Shown here one piece after another: positions 42,480 through 55,080 of a stretch of DNA of 64,000 bases; positions within the stretch are counted from its first letter, which is position 1, and every line of letters starts with the position of its first letter. The notes under the pieces are model-generated. The model was not told the DNA's origin. It saw only the letters and a list, made by a program, of their open reading frames with translations, and searched no databases. The DNA is taken from the NCBI RefSeq assembly GCF_045679555.1, contig NC_092120.1, positions 10,644,305-10,708,304 on the forward strand. Direction: 5' to 3'. The DNA is from Salvelinus alpinus (Eukaryota; Chordata; Actinopteri; Salmoniformes; Salmonidae). The position numbers and the translations under genes were made by a program.

Positions 42480-43433
42480 AACGTCCTCTCACTGTCAACT
42501 GCGTTTATTTTCAGCAAACTTAACATGTGTAAATTTTTGTATGAACATAACAAGATTCAACAACTGAGACATAAGCTGAACAAGTTCCACAGACATGTGA
42601 CTAACAGAAATAAAATAATGTCCCTGAACAAAGGGGGGGGGGTCAAAATCATTAGTGACAGTCAGTATCAGGTGTGGCCACGAGCTGCATTAAGTACTGC
42701 ATTGCAGACAGCGCTACAGGGAGACAGAACGGACAGCTGATAGTCCTCGCAAATCTGGTGCATGGACTGCACCAGATTTGACAGTAATATCTGGTGAGGA
42801 TCTGCCTTACAACAGGCTTACAAGCCCTCAGTCCAGCCTCTCTCAGCCTATTGCGGACAGTCTGAGCACTGATGGAGGGTTTGTGCGTTCCTGGTGTAAC
42901 TCGGGCAGTTGTTGTTGCCATCCTGTACCTGTCCCGCAGGTGCGATGTTCGGATGTACCGATCCTGTGCAGGTGTTGTTACACGTGGTCTGCCACTGCGA
43001 GGACTATCAGCTGTCCGTTCTGTCTCCCTGTAGCGCTGTCTTTGGCGTCTCACAGTACGGACATTGCAATTTATTGCCCTGGCCACATCTGCAGTCCTCA
43101 TGCCTCCTTGCAGCATGCCTAAGGCACGTTCACACAGATGAGCAGGGACCCGGGGCATCTTTCTTTTGGTGTTTTTCAAAGTCAGTAAAAGGCCTCTTTA
43201 GTGTCCTAAGTTTCATAACTGTGACCTTAATTGCCTACGACTGTAAACTGTTAATGTCTTAACAACCGTTCCACAGGTGCATGTTCATTAATTGTTTATG
43301 ATTCATTGAACAAGCTTGGGAAACAGTGTTTAAACCCTTTACAATGAAGATCTGTGAAGTTATTTGGATTTTTACGAATTATCTTTGAAAGACAGGGTCC
43401 TGAAAAAGGGACGTTTCTTTGTTTGCTGAGTTT
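42480..43433 (-). mobile_element. Tc1-like transposon, internally deleted (AACGTCC... family)
   Basis: The termini carry AACGTCCTCTCACTGTC on the left and GGGACGTTTCTTTGTTTGCT on the right. The transposase N-terminus reads on the minus strand from 43179: RVPAHLCERALGMLQGGMRT, DVARAINCNVRTVRRQRQRY (helix-turn-helix) and the GRPRVTTPAQDRYI linker. Around 42660-42780 the frame jumps to sequence near the terminal repeat, so the whole DDE catalytic domain is missing. A deletion derivative. Confidence 0.82.
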
Positions 43434-43515
43434 ATATGGCTATGCCTACTTCTTATAATGTGCTCACCAAACAGGTTTATATAGAGGAGACATTTTTGTA
43501 GAATAAATACAGGTA

Positions 43516-45132
<1,617 letters not shown>

Positions 45133-45144
45133 TAGGTGTGGACA

Positions 45145-45817
45145 TGGATCTGATTTTGGGTCACACCATAGTCTAGAAAGAGGGAATATTGCAAAATGTT
45201 CCTAATGTAGCCTACTTCAGAACAAACTCTATTGTGTCATATAGAAAGTAATAAGGTTTTGGGTCAACAGTGGTGGTTCTCTTCTTCAATTCATATGTTG
45301 GCATCTTTTGATCCCTAGACCTCTATGGAGATTCACTTGGGTATTCTTTGACATAACAGGGTGTGATTTCTGGATAAACAGTTATGAGAATGTTCCCCAG
45401 TAAAATACAACCAAAACATGATACCATCTATTCTTTCTTTGCATGAACATCTGTTATTGTGACCATAAATGATAATGAGGTGTAGCTGAACATCCAGTAT
45501 AAAATGAATGGGGGAGGAGACACTTCAACAATTTATTGGCCCTCACACTGGCTATATAGTAAAGAGAAGAGCAAAACAAGTTTTCCACAAACTCTCGTCA
45601 ACCAGTGTAGTGTAGGCCACTGGGGGCAAACCCAGGAACATAACACTGTAGAAAATGGACATCTGTCCTTTCCAACAGTGACCACACACACAGGCAAGGC
45701 CCAACATTTTCCCCGAAAAACATATTGAACAGGGGTTAAATGTTTTTGAGCATTAATTGATGGAATAAATAAAGCAGTACATTTAAAATGGGGAACGTGT
45801 AATCAGCTATGAAACTA
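45145..45817. other. Intergenic stretch, no gene recognised
   Basis: Includes the segment 45190-45222, whose inverted copy is found inside the neighbouring transposon at about 44902-44935. No coding signal. Confidence 0.45.
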
Positions 45818-46962
45818 CACTGAAAAAAAATATAAACACAACATGTAAAGTGTTGGTCCCATGTTGTTTGAGCTGAAATAAAAGATTGCAGAAATATTCC
45901 ACACTCATGAAAAGTTTATTTCTCCCCAAAAAATTGCACACATGGTCTCAGACAATCCTGGATGTGAAGGTCCTGGGCTGGCATGGTTATACATGGTCTG
46001 CAGTTGTGAGGCTGGTTGAATGTACTGCCAAATTCTCTAAACAACGTTGGAGGTGGCTTATAGTACATTAATTAACATTACATTCTCTGGCAACAGCTCT
46101 GGTCGGCATTCCTGCAGTCAGCATGCCAATTGCATGTTCCCTCAAAACTTGAGACATCTGTGACATTGTGTTGTGTAACAAAACTGCACATGTTAATGGC
46201 CTTTTATTGTCCCCAGTGCAATGTGCATCTGTGTAATGATCATGCTGTTTAATCAGCTTCTTTATATGCCACACCTGTCAGATTATCTTGGCAAAATGAG
46301 AAATTCTCACTAACAGGGATGTAGAGACCGTGTGCGATCGGTTTGCTGATGTCAACGTTGTGAACAGAGTGCCCCATGGTGGCAGTGGGGTTATGGTATG
46401 GCAGGCATAAACTACCGACAACGAACACAATTGCATTTTATCGATGACAATTTGAATGCACTGACGAAATCCAGAGGCACATTGTCATGCCATTCGTCCG
46501 CCGCCATCGCCTCATGTTTCAGCAGTACAATGCATGGTTCCTTGTCGCAAGGATCTACGTGTTTCCTGGAAGCTGAAAATGTCCCAGTTCTTTCATGGCC
46601 TGCATACTCACCAGACATGTCACCCATCGATAATTTGGGATGCTCTTGACTTGACGAGTACAACAGTTTATTCCAGTTCCCGCCAATATCCGACTTCGCA
46701 CAGCCATTGAAGAGAAAGGAGCAGGACAGAATTTCCACAGGCCACAATCAACTCAATGCGAAGGAGATGTCGCGTTCCATGAGTCAAATGGTGATCACAC
46801 CAGATACTGACTGGTATTCTGATCCACTCCCCTAATTCTTTCAATGTATATGTGACCAACAAATGCATATGTGAAATCCATAGAAGTGGACAAATTTACT
46901 GATTACCTTATGAACGCATTAAAATATTTGAAATTGTTGCATGTTTATATTTTTGTTCATTG
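45818..46962. mobile_element. Tc1-like transposon with an internal inversion
   Basis: Termini CACTGAAAAAAAATATAAAC (45818) and its counterpart ATGTTTATATTTTTGTTCAT ending at 46962, each beside TA. The N-terminal transposase piece reads on the minus strand (46187-46092: MSQMSQVLREHAIGMLTAG, TRAVARE), while the C-terminal catalytic piece reads on the plus strand (46380-46830: GGSGVMVWQ, YSPDMSPIDNLG-like third-acid region, PVPANI). Both ends are normal, so about 380 bp (roughly 45946-46323) has been inverted inside the element. Frameshifts also present. Dead. Confidence 0.82.
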
Positions 46963-46969
46963 TACATAC

Positions 46970-47085
46970 GGCAGCGTTTTGTATAGTATGTCGACAGGCT
47001 TCCCAAATACTGTAGTTACTTGCTATATTTTATTGGAACCTTTATCTGATGGCGAAAAACACACACAAAATTGAAAAACACCGTG
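46970..47085. other. Spacer between Tc1 element and gbp/frat 3' end
   Basis: Short AT-rich sequence; nothing recognised. Confidence 0.4.
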
Positions 47086-47091
47086 TTTATT
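47086..47091 (-). terminator. Candidate polyadenylation signal for gbp/frat
   Basis: TTTATT on plus is AATAAA on minus, about 780 bp after the stop codon at 47866. It is the first canonical signal I noticed in that direction, which would give a 3' untranslated region of about 0.8 kb. Confidence 0.4.
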
Positions 47092-47865
47092 TTAAGACAA
47101 AGGCCTGAATACTCAGGAACATTATAAAATACTTCGTTGCGAAGTGGTCATGGTAAATCACTTGACACAGACAATGGGGAAATGAAACACATCCGTATCC
47201 CATTATGAAAGAAGAAAAAAAATACACCGCCCCCAACCAGTTCGAAGAGACATTTAGTCAGAACCATTTGAAATGTCGCCTGCCTCCGTCTATTACACGG
47301 TTTGGTAGCTGGTTGTCGATCCCGTTCCTTCTGGGTAAAGGAAATACAAAGCTGCCGTCGAAGTAGTCACAGTGCTGCCTTGCTGGGGGTTAGGAATTAA
47401 CCCTGGTATGAGTGTGGCGCTAGCCTAGAATGCTAACTAGTAACGTAAGACCTTAGATTTGAAACGACCCGATTCAAACTAAAGGACCAAAACAGGCAAT
47501 GTTGGCGGCCTGAGATTAGATTTGTAAACAATGTCAACGTAAAGCTTTCACTTGGTTGACATAACATTCACTTGGTTTACATAACTAGCTACTAACTAAG
47601 CCAACGAAGTGTGAAAAGGAGTCCCCACCCATAAACAAAAATCTAACGAACCATCAAGATGAAGTGAGTTACAAACATGGCTAACGTTAACTAGCTAACT
47701 CATTGGCTAAATGAAAAACCTAAATTAGCGGTCACAAAGTAGACATGCTAACGACGTTACCACCATGACATTTAATCGTTCTCAACATGTATAGTCTAGC
47801 TATGTCAGCAAAATAGTTTAAGTTTTGTCCGTAAAATATCATTAATGAATACATTGTCCGCAACA

Positions 47866-48348
47866 TCAGCATTGCAGATTGTCCGAAATATCTCCACACT
47901 CCGTCGTAGAGAACTGCAGCCGCCTGACTGCTTCTTTGATTAGATTCCCAGACAATATTAATTCCTGAAGTAACTGATGTGGGTCGTCCTTCTCGACAGC
48001 TGCGTTGATCCCCTTTCGGTCCCAACGTTTGAAATTGTCCCACGCCTGGTTACTTGAGCCAGGGAAACTGTATGGACTAGCTCTGTTACTACGTTGCCTC
48101 CGGTTTCGAAGCCGTATGCAGCACCCGGTACGTTTTTGCAGGGCCACGCCATTGTTGGCTTGTTTGATGATGTTGTTACTGCTGCAGTTGCTGGTGAGAC
48201 CGTGGAGACATGACATCGTCTTCTGATTAGCACTATTGTTGTGAAGCTGCAGCGCCTCACCGATTTTCGTGACCAAAGCGTCCACTTCTTTTGAATCGAC
48301 GGTAACAGACTGCTCCAAGAGGATGTAGTCCTCCTTTCGACAAGGCAT
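47866..48348 (-). CDS. gbp: FRAT/GBP family GSK-3-binding protein, single exon
   Basis: A 160-residue protein of the FRAT/GBP family, which binds glycogen synthase kinase 3, displaces axin and so stabilises beta-catenin in Wnt signalling; cytoplasmic and nuclear. The N-terminal family signature is MPCRKEDYILLEQSVTV followed by VDALVTKIGEALQL (residues 1-35). The GSK-3-binding helix near the C-terminus is LILSGNLIKEAVRRL (130-144) preceded by DDPHQLLQE (121-129). The middle, about 36-120, is low in conservation, as usual, and carries a basic patch RLRNRRQRSNRASPY. The protein is shorter than human FRAT1 (about 280) and close to Xenopus GBP. The open frame continues 53 codons upstream to 48507, but MPCR at 48348 is the family start. 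Intronless, as in other vertebrates. The gene symbol follows fish usage and could equally be frat-like. Salmonid-specific duplicates are likely elsewhere. Confidence 0.9.
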   Translation of the reverse strand: MPCRKEDYILLEQSVTVDSKEVDALVTKIGEALQLHNNSANQKTMSCLHGLTSNCSSNNIIKQANNGVALQKRTGCCIRLRNRRQRSNRASPYSFPGSSNQAWDNFKRWDRKGINAAVEKDDPHQLLQELILSGNLIKEAVRRLQFSTTECGDISDNLQC

Positions 48349-48482
48349 TTTGTTGTATTTTGTGTGTTTCTTGGCTGTAGTTTCGAAATGAATGGGAGCG
48401 TAGCTCAGTTCCTTCCTCTCACCACGTTGCTCGGCAGAAAAGCAAGTAAGCGAGCAACCCTCGATATTTTGTAAACAATGGA

Positions 48483-48499
48483 TGACGTATGATCCGGAA
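48483..48499 (-). promoter_or_regulatory. gbp: Candidate gbp/frat promoter elements (CRE-like and ETS-like)
   Basis: TGACGTA (48483-48489, CRE-like) and CCGGAA (48494-48499, ETS core) lie 135-150 bp upstream of the start codon in an otherwise AT-rich region. Weak evidence: short motifs only. Confidence 0.25.
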
Positions 48500-48519
48500 T
48501 GTACCATTTACAATGTGGG

Positions 48520-49250
48520 TGTAATCATCATTCAAATTATTTTAAATAGTGAGAATCATCATTTCTATTATTTTCCGTACAAAGTATTAATTGATTTATT
48601 TCATTATAGAATTCCTTATTATGTATGACATATTTTCTGAACATCACTCTGACTATTCATATCTTATTTAAAGACCTGCACGATTCCCCTGATTTTATTC
48701 AGTCTTGGCACATCTAGCCAACTGGACATAATACATAACTCGTAACTGTCTAGCTATATTATGTGGGTCAAATAAACTATGTTTTTACAATAACACCAAA
48801 TTGTCATACATATCTGACTTATTTCTTGTTGCAAATTGCTATATTCCACAACCCATGAAATCAAAAACCTTTGACTGAGAAGTATTTTATCTCAATTAGC
48901 TATCATTCAATTGTTTTCATGCAATATTATTTTAAATATCATCCCTCCACTCTAAAATGCTGCATATTTCAAATGTTTGACAAAGATTTGCTGGATTGTT
49001 GAAATAACCATAACTGATTAATGTTCGGATTATATAAATAACAATTATTACATTATGGTAATAAACGATGATATTTGTTTTAAGCATTATATGTGCAGAT
49101 GTACATGTCAATGCATCAGAATGCACGATCTATAATGCGCAAAACGTGCTGTATGCGTTTGATTTACATCAGTGGTTAGAACATGGAGTGCATTTCTGAT
49201 TTCTCTGAATCGTACTGAACTCGGACGCTCCAGTCAAAGAGCGCCCTCAT
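48520..49250. other. AT-rich spacer, no gene recognised
   Basis: Very AT-rich, no motif. It separates gbp (minus) from the candidate promoter near 49253. Confidence 0.45.
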
Positions 49251-49252
49251 GA

Positions 49253-49283
49253 CCATATAAGGGGCGACTATCGTGTTCACGTG
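49253..49283 (+). promoter_or_regulatory. CArG box/TATA-like element with adjacent E-box
   Basis: CCATATAAGG (49253-49262) is a perfect CArG box (CC, six A/T, GG), the serum response factor site, and also contains a TATA-like core. CACGTG (49278-49283) is a canonical E-box. A locally GC-richer stretch follows to about 49340. No downstream coding exon was recognised, so the gene it would serve, if any, is unknown. Confidence 0.35.
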
Positions 49284-49339
49284 GTGCGTGTCTGTACTAC
49301 AGCCTGTCCCTAGACCTGCTGCTGCGTTGCATTTTCAGG

Positions 49340-52300
49340 TCATTCGAGTACGTGGTATATTTCCTTAACACTTCACAGGGCTTAAAATAAAGTCATTATA
49401 GTGAATGGATTTCATTTATATGTGAAATATGTTTATTAGGTTCAGAGTACAATACCGATTTCCTCATTCTCTTCCGCTATGACTGAGACATTTAGTAAAC
49501 AGCTGGCTGATCAACAACAATTCCTGTTTGTCTGTGGTCTGTACTAGCAGCTGCTTGTGTTCCTGTTTCAGGGATGTTCCCATTTTACTAGTATGACTCT
49601 ATCCTTGTCGGAGAGGGGAACTGGGGAAACAGTGTATTGAGTGTACGTGTCTATTCATTTGACTTTGATAGGACTTGGAGCTCTGCCAAAGCTGGGGGTC
49701 ATTGGGTTTCTTCCTTCCATTGAGTATGTGCTGACACCATATAAGGCTCTTCCGAGTATTGCATCCACTGAAAAACAATAGAAGAATTATTACATTGTTC
49801 AACATAAATAAACCCTGAGCTAACAGTCAAGTTACTCATCCGAGTTTGACAATGAGATCCTGTCCATGGGACATACAGTTCAGAGATTACATGACAGACA
49901 GAGCCCTTTGTAATGTGTCTGATTTGGGCTGAAACTCAGCAAAAATATATAGTTGACTTCACTAAATATTTGTTAGAGTTGAACTTGATGGATATGTAAT
50001 ATGATGCTCTCAGAGATCTTGTATTAGAATAATTGACCTTTATCATATATATCTTTGATTCAGTAAAAGAGGAGCATCCTCTACTGTTAACTAATATACC
50101 ATTTTTTCAAGGAATAATTTGACCCTCTGGTGTGTTTACCATGAACTGAACTTCATCTACGACTTCATCTAAAGTGCAATTCGCTATCCAGCTCCCTATC
50201 ACATGGCAATGTTTGCATCGGGAACATGATGCAGTGAGTGACATTGGCTGTAGGACTCACTTGGCAGAGCTGCAGTGCATTCTGTTACTTGAGAGAAAGC
50301 AACGCTCTGCACCTGCCAGCCAATCATAAAGCTCTCTCACCATATGAGATTGATCAACAAAGATTACATGCTGTCAGCCCATAAACTTTTCAGGAGCATA
50401 GTGACCTTAATTCACCTGATGTTCCTGTAATTTACAGGCTATCAATCTGTCAAGAGTTACATCAGTGTCAAGAGTCACATAACAGCCTCATAATACTAAT
50501 GGGTTGTGAAAGTAGATTCCTGGCTGTAAATTCCAGTGCTGCACAACTTCTGTTCACAGTTGTAGTCCAGGTACCTTTTATTTACCACACCCTTTTGTCT
50601 GATTAGAAATAATGGCACACCCTTAATATTGAAGGCCATTCAAAAAGGTATCATAATACACACCCATGTTCTGAAGTACTATTCATGTTTTATCTCAAAT
50701 GGCTATCAGTGGGTATTCTAACTCTGATGAGGAGGAGGGAGTGTCAGAGTCAATTTCACATTCATTTGTCACTGCTGTGAGTACCATCAACAACCTGAAC
50801 TCCCAGTTTGCCCAAAAGACAGCCAAACACTAAGTCCCACTTTTGCCTATAAACAGCATAGCTTGTTTTCCACCCTTAATTTAGGTCCTGAAAATGTCAT
50901 ATCTAATTTGGTTAGGGAGAATGCATGCGCTGTGCCAGTGATTAAGGGATCCTGCTCAGAGGCGGTGGATAGTTTGCTTGGCATGCTGTTGCTCCATGGT
51001 GCAACCATCAACTGGGTCCCCGTAGAGAGTCAGTTCTAGGAACCTGCCCCATGGAGAAACAGACAGAGTGTTGGACAAAATCTGAGACCCTGTGTGCTAA
51101 CATAACTTCATCAGTTGATGACTCAGTAATGCATATAGATGTGTGGCAGTAATTGGGATGGATGATGCTTGTACTAGATAGGTGGTGATTGAAATGAGAT
51201 GTGATTGAAGGAAGGGATTAACAATGAGTCACTACTTAATTACAAGGTGTTGTAATTAACAATATTTTAAAATACTTTAAACAGTTTCTTACCCCGAAAG
51301 ATGTCCACAGAATGATTGGGGAAAACTATGTGGATCTTAAATGTCTGACACTGAAATAGCATGCTAATAGTAGTAGCTAATTCCAGGTCTATGTACTCTT
51401 AGTAATTCAGACTAAAGTTAGCTATTGCAGGCACGGAACTACAGCCAACTTTCAATGTCAGAAAACTATTTAAGAATATTGACATTTAAGCGACCATATG
51501 GGCCTACCTTTAATAGGATAGTTCAACCAACTGACAAATGTAGGCTACCTAATATTATGGGTAATTAGCACAATATTGTGTTGCCATAAAACTTGGTTTG
51601 AAGTTACTTTGATTTAATTTAGGCATACTATTTGGAGCATTCTTACAGAGCTCCTGCTTCTTCCATTACTTTGCATTAAACCATTCTAATGATATACTGT
51701 GGGTATGACATCTAAAACATATGTTTTGTAAAGATCTGTATTAAAGTAAACAGAGAGCATTGTTTGACCTTATCATTTCTTCCCTTTGCATAATATTCAA
51801 TACACAGCACCACCAAATGACCCCATACAGGTTTGTACTGTACATCCTGTACCACTGAGAGTTGTGTAACCCGTCTGCCTTTGGATTTCTGCCTTTCAAA
51901 GTCATGTAAGGTGAAAGTACAGTAAGAGACATTTGGGAGGGGCCTGCTCTGTAATGCTGTCCTCTGCAATGAGGACAATAATGGGCATGGACAGGTTTAT
52001 TTTGAAATGCTACAAAGGAGCAAGAGGTCAACACAAGCACTATAGCACTAATACTATTACTACTACTGCTACTACTACTACTACTAATGTTAGTAATAAT
52101 AACACAAGTAAAACTGAAGTATAAAAGAAGGTTCATACATGCCACTCAAGTATTCTATAAACAGAGAAAGAGGAGAATGGTAGATTAGAACATTAATTAG
52201 ATTAGAACATACCAGAACATGCTGTATTTATAGAACATATATAAAAAACATAGACTAAACATAGAAATAAAGGACTTGAGGGTCATATTCCAGAATGTGT

Positions 52301-53590
52301 GGGCTGCGGTAAAATAATCTACTTCAAAGTGTGAGATAAGGATTTGAGAAGTGTTATTGTATAAAGGTTAAGAGCCACCATTACCACACATTTCAGTTGA
52401 AGGCATTCAGTTGTACAAGTGACAAGGTATCCCCCTTTCCCTTTCATTTATAATACTTTATCAATGCCTTTTTGTCTTTCATTGTTGTCAAAGCACAAAG
52501 CATGCTACTGCCAAGTAATCTAGGCAATAATCCTTGTGCTTCACAGTAAACTTGTAAACATAGGGAGAGTGTGTGAGAGTTCCTGTGAGTAGATTCGTAG
52601 TCCTATCCTCTTTGCGGTGGGCTAGCTGAGATTAGCTAGACATTTTCCCACTTCCTGCTAATGCTAGTGAGGCGTTTCCTTGGTACACAACCAAACACAC
52701 TGAACAAAGTGCTAAAGGCATGAAAGAGCCTTGAGTTGTTCGCACAACTTTAACAAAGCTTAATTTTGTGACCCCTTTACTTAATTCTGCGTATGTAATT
52801 ATTTCAATTTTACAGGAACTGCACATAGTTGTATTCAATAGAATTTATATGGATTAAGGATTTGAAAGTAGAGAATTGAAAACTTAAACTGATTCTAACA
52901 ACTCTTCCTCAAAAGATTATCTAAAAAATGGCCCAATCTGCTCTTCCCAACTCCCAAGGACAACAGACCTGTGCTCTAATACTGTGATTGAATTAATCTA
53001 ATTTCTCTCCTTTCCTTTTGTCCCATTGATTGATGGATTAGTTGGATATGTTTCCATTATTGTTTTCACATATTGCCTCTTGCTGATTTGGAGAAGTGGT
53101 CATCATGAAGGAAAGCAGATAAGGAAACGATGCTCTTTATGCCAATTTAGATGCAGCCAGGGGTTTGGAAAACCTTGAGCACAGTGAACAAGAAGACATC
53201 TTGTTAGAACAAGCCTATTCAAGGATGTAACTCTACCTACTCTGGCCAACATGGAGGATATGGAGATAGTGAACCAAACACATGGGTTTGCTATTTAAAT
53301 GCCTGCATAGCGTTTACTGTTTTTATTGACCTCCCAATGCTTCACACTGAGCAAGCATAATCCCTGTGTATTTGTGTTCATTTTGTTTTTATGCAGGGTG
53401 TTGTGCATCAACAGTGCATGTGTGTGGGAGGGTGGGGGTGTTTGCGTGTTTAATCAGGCTCTCAGATCAGTGGATCAGGGTCACAGGAGGGGTTTCTAGT
53501 TGCTATGAAACAACAACACATTAGGATATTAATTTAGTATCAATTCCAGGGCTGTTTGTGAGAGCGGCTGTTTGTGTCTGTGTGTGTCAT
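49340..53590. other. Long stretch with no gene recognised
   Basis: About 4 kb, AT-rich. Open frames are short and show no family motif. The only simple repeat is a (TAC)n tract at about 52051-52086. It could contain untranslated exons or long intron sequence of a gene starting near 49.3 kb; I cannot support that. Confidence 0.4.
52051..52086. repeat. (TAC)n microsatellite
   Basis: About a dozen TAC/ACT units with single interruptions. Confidence 0.9.
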
Positions 53591-53594
53591 AGGG

Positions 53595-54175
53595 TAAATC
53601 CATTTGAATTCAATCCGTTTTTGACATAACCCCTTTTAATTTGAATGGAACCTTCCATACATATTTGCTCAGAAAGTTACTTTTTGGACCTGAATGCCAA
53701 AACATTCAAGAGATAAAAGTGCTCGAAGTTGACGCCTTTTGCATACCCCATCATACCATGAGACATCCATGTCTTAATCACTGGAAAAGATAAATGGTTG
53801 AGATTTATATAATTTAAAAGCTTACAAACAGGGTTGTCAAACTATTTTATAATTTATTGAAAAAAATAATCTGAGGTGTTGTGCCCGCCATCGGTTGAAA
53901 CACAACATGCTCTTGAATACAGGGTGGGTATCATGTTTTGGCTAATACATGTATTAAAATGTGAATAAAATGGCAATGTCAACTTTCAAATGCTACCACA
54001 AAAATGGTTGGAGGTCCACATATCATATAATCAGATCATTTTGACTTGAATGGGAATATCTATTGTTTTTAATTATACTGTTAATCCTCCATAGAAAACC
54101 TATTGAAATCATAGAAATATAGATAATAGAATAGACTTGACCATTTAAGTCAGGGGTGTCAAACTAATTTTTCAC
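53595..54175. repeat. Possible dispersed repeat left of LINE
   Basis: Sequence with the phrase CATTTGAATTCAATCCGTTT at its start and GGGGTGTCAAACTAATTTTTC at its end feels like a teleost dispersed repeat, but I see no clear terminal repeats or target duplication. Low certainty. Confidence 0.3.
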
Positions 54176-55080
54176 TGGAGAAGGAAACAGAGATTTTACG
54201 GAAAAAGATCAGGGTGCCTTGTGAGGATCAGGCGACGAGTGGCTAATCTGCCTTTACCTTCCAATCTGCTAGCTAACGTTAAATCGCTGGGAAAATAAAT
54301 GGGACAAACTGAAAGCATGTATATCTTACCAACGGAACATTAAAAACTGTAATATCTTATGTTTCTCCGAGTCGTGGCTGAATGACGACATTAAGAACAT
54401 ACAGCTGTCGAGTTATACACTTTTTCGGCAGTATGGAATAACAGCCTCTGGTAAGACACGAGAAGGGGGCCTATGCATATATGTAAACAACAGCTGGTGC
54501 ACGATACCTAAGGAAGTCTCAGGGTTTTGCTTGCCTGAGGTAGAGTATCTCATGATAAGCTGTAGACCACACTATCTACCTAGAGAGTTTTCATCTGTAT
54601 TTTTCATAGCTGTCTATCACCACAGACCGATGCTGGCACTAAAACCGCACTCAATGAGCTGTATACCGCAATAAGCAAAGAGGAAAACGCTCATCCAGAG
54701 GCGGCGCTCCTAGTGGCCAGGGACTTTAATGCAGAGAAACATAAATCAGTTTCACCTCATTTCTATCAGCATGTTAAATGTGCAACCAGAGAGAAAAATT
54801 CTATACCACCTTTACTCCACACACAGAGACGCATACAAAGCTCTCACTCGCCCTCCATTTGGCAAATCTGACCATAATTCTATCCTCCTGATTCCTGCTT
54901 ACAAGCAGGAAACACCAGTGACTCGGTCTATAAAAAAGTGGTCAGATGAAGTAGATGCAGGACTGTTTTGCTAGCACAGACTGGAATATGCTCCGGGATT
55001 CTGCCGATAGCACACCACATCAATCACTGGCTTTATCAATAAGTGCATCGAGGACATCGTCTCCACAGTGACTGTACGTA

